From Gammaproteobacteria bacterium (GTDB taxonomy: Bacteria > Pseudomonadota > Gammaproteobacteria > UBA6429), in assembly GCA_003232015.1 (NCBI GenBank), contig QIKU01000031.1, positions 1 to 7,198 of the forward strand: 7,198 nucleotides of DNA, in the 5' to 3' direction. The notes beneath the pieces were generated by a model. The model ran no database searches. It was given only the letters and a program-made list of their open reading frames with translations, and had not been told where the DNA came from. A program made the translations under genes and the position numbers. The stretch's first letter is position 1, and each line of letters opens with the position of its first letter. Below, piece after piece: positions 6,552 through 7,198 of this stretch.

Positions 6552-7198
6552 GACAATACGACAGCATTCGTCCGATTAAATGGGAAAACGACCAACTGCT
6601 TCTGCTGGATCAGCGTATCTTACCTTTTGAAGAGCAATATTTAAGTTACGCGGATGTAACGGGAGTTGCGCAGGCCATAACCGATATGGTCGTCCGTGGC
6701 GCTCCGGCCATTGGGGTGACGGCAGCCTACGGTGTCGTATTGGCAGTCCGTAATCATAAGCCAGAAAAAAATAAACACTGGCAACAAGATCTCGAAGCAG
6801 ATTTACAGGTGCTGGCCGCTGCACGTCCAACGGCGATTAATTTACGTTGGGCGATTGATCGAATGCGGAATGTGCTCACGGATCTACCCGTTGATAACAT
6901 ACTGGAAAGTTTGTTGTGCGAGGCTAAATTGATACATCAACAGGATATCGAGGCAAATTATACTTTAAGCGATCTGGCTGCCGAGTTGATCATGGCAAAT
7001 AGTACGGTTATCACCCATTGCAATGCAGGCGCATTAGCGACAGGCGGTTATGGAACCGCGCTAGGAGTAATCCGATCAGCCTATGAGCAAAACAAAATCA
7101 AACTGGTCTATGCGGATGAAACGCGACCCTGGTTGCAAGGTGCTCGATTGACGGCCTGGGAGCTGCAAAAAGAGAATATCCCGGTTAAATTATTGGTA
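6545..7198 (+). CDS. mtnA: S-methyl-5-thioribose-1-phosphate isomerase MtnA (cut by right edge)
   Basis: This is the first 218 codons, open to the end of the window, of the aldose-ketose isomerase that converts methylthioribose-1-phosphate to methylthioribulose-1-phosphate in methionine salvage. Visible signatures are YLLLDQR-like LLLLDQRILPFEE (18-30), MVVRGAPAIGVTAAYG (48-63), THCNAGALATGGYGTALGVIR (157-177) with the catalytic cysteine C159, and ADETRPWLQGARLTAWEL (190-207). The catalytic aspartate of the family lies further on, outside the window. Family members are about 340-360 residues, so roughly 60 percent is present. The start is ATG at 6545; a GTG at 6542 is directly in frame before it and cannot be excluded. 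The gene diverges from mtaD, which acts earlier on the same metabolite. The related eIF2B-like subfamily is a less likely alternative given these exact motifs. Confidence 0.94.
   Translation, partial: MPRQYDSIRPIKWENDQLLLLDQRILPFEEQYLSYADVTGVAQAITDMVVRGAPAIGVTAAYGVVLAVRNHKPEKNKHWQQDLEADLQVLAAARPTAINLRWAIDRMRNVLTDLPVDNILESLLCEAKLIHQQDIEANYTLSDLAAELIMANSTVITHCNAGALATGGYGTALGVIRSAYEQNKIKLVYADETRPWLQGARLTAWELQKENIPVKLLV

Noticed and set aside
6576..6830. An 84-codon minus-strand frame opposite mtnA
   Set aside because: Antisense to strongly conserved mtnA codons; the translation is proline/arginine-rich with no recognisable features.

Overview
This 7.2 kb window looks like an ordinary chromosomal segment of a gammaproteobacterium with moderate GC content. 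It carries eight protein-coding genes that I can assign to known families and one small membrane protein that I cannot assign. The block mtnA (divergent) / mtaD-ubiG-mupP matches, as I remember it, the arrangement in Pseudomonas (PA3169 to PA3172). The hpnCDE genes point to a hopanoid producer or at least a squalene maker. I cannot name the genus. I saw no mobile elements, tRNA or rRNA genes, CRISPR arrays or signs of recent transfer.

Layout from left to right. Positions 1-2136 (minus strand) hold the squalene-synthesis cluster, transcribed hpnC, hpnD, hpnE, with hpnE running off the left edge. Together the three products turn two farnesyl diphosphates into squalene: HpnD makes presqualene diphosphate, HpnC converts it to hydroxysqualene, and HpnE reduces that to squalene. 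Positions 2137-2190 are a short divergent spacer with a symmetric pair of consensus -10 boxes. Positions 2191-2403 (plus strand) encode a 70-residue single-pass membrane protein with a regular glycine ladder. Its stop lies 10 bp from the stop of the convergent rmuC.

Positions 2414-6479 (minus strand) form a tight operon, transcribed mtaD, ubiG, mupP, rmuC. ubiG and mupP share one base (TAATG), and mupP and rmuC overlap by 11 bp. The products are a methylthioadenosine/S-adenosylhomocysteine deaminase, a ubiquinone O-methyltransferase, a HAD phosphatase that looks more like the muropeptide-recycling enzyme MupP than classical Gph, and the recombination-limiting protein RmuC. MtaD and UbiG are loosely linked through S-adenosylmethionine by-products. 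Positions 6480-6544 are a second divergent promoter spacer. From 6545 to the right edge runs mtnA (plus strand), the methylthioribose-1-phosphate isomerase of methionine salvage, truncated by the window.

I found no clearly new system. The points most worth a second look are the face-to-face promoter pair at 2126-2195, the glycine-ladder small protein, the MupP rather than Gph identity, the split methionine-salvage route implied by mtaD/mtnA, and an A7 tract at the hpnD/hpnE overlap where loss of one base would fuse the two proteins.
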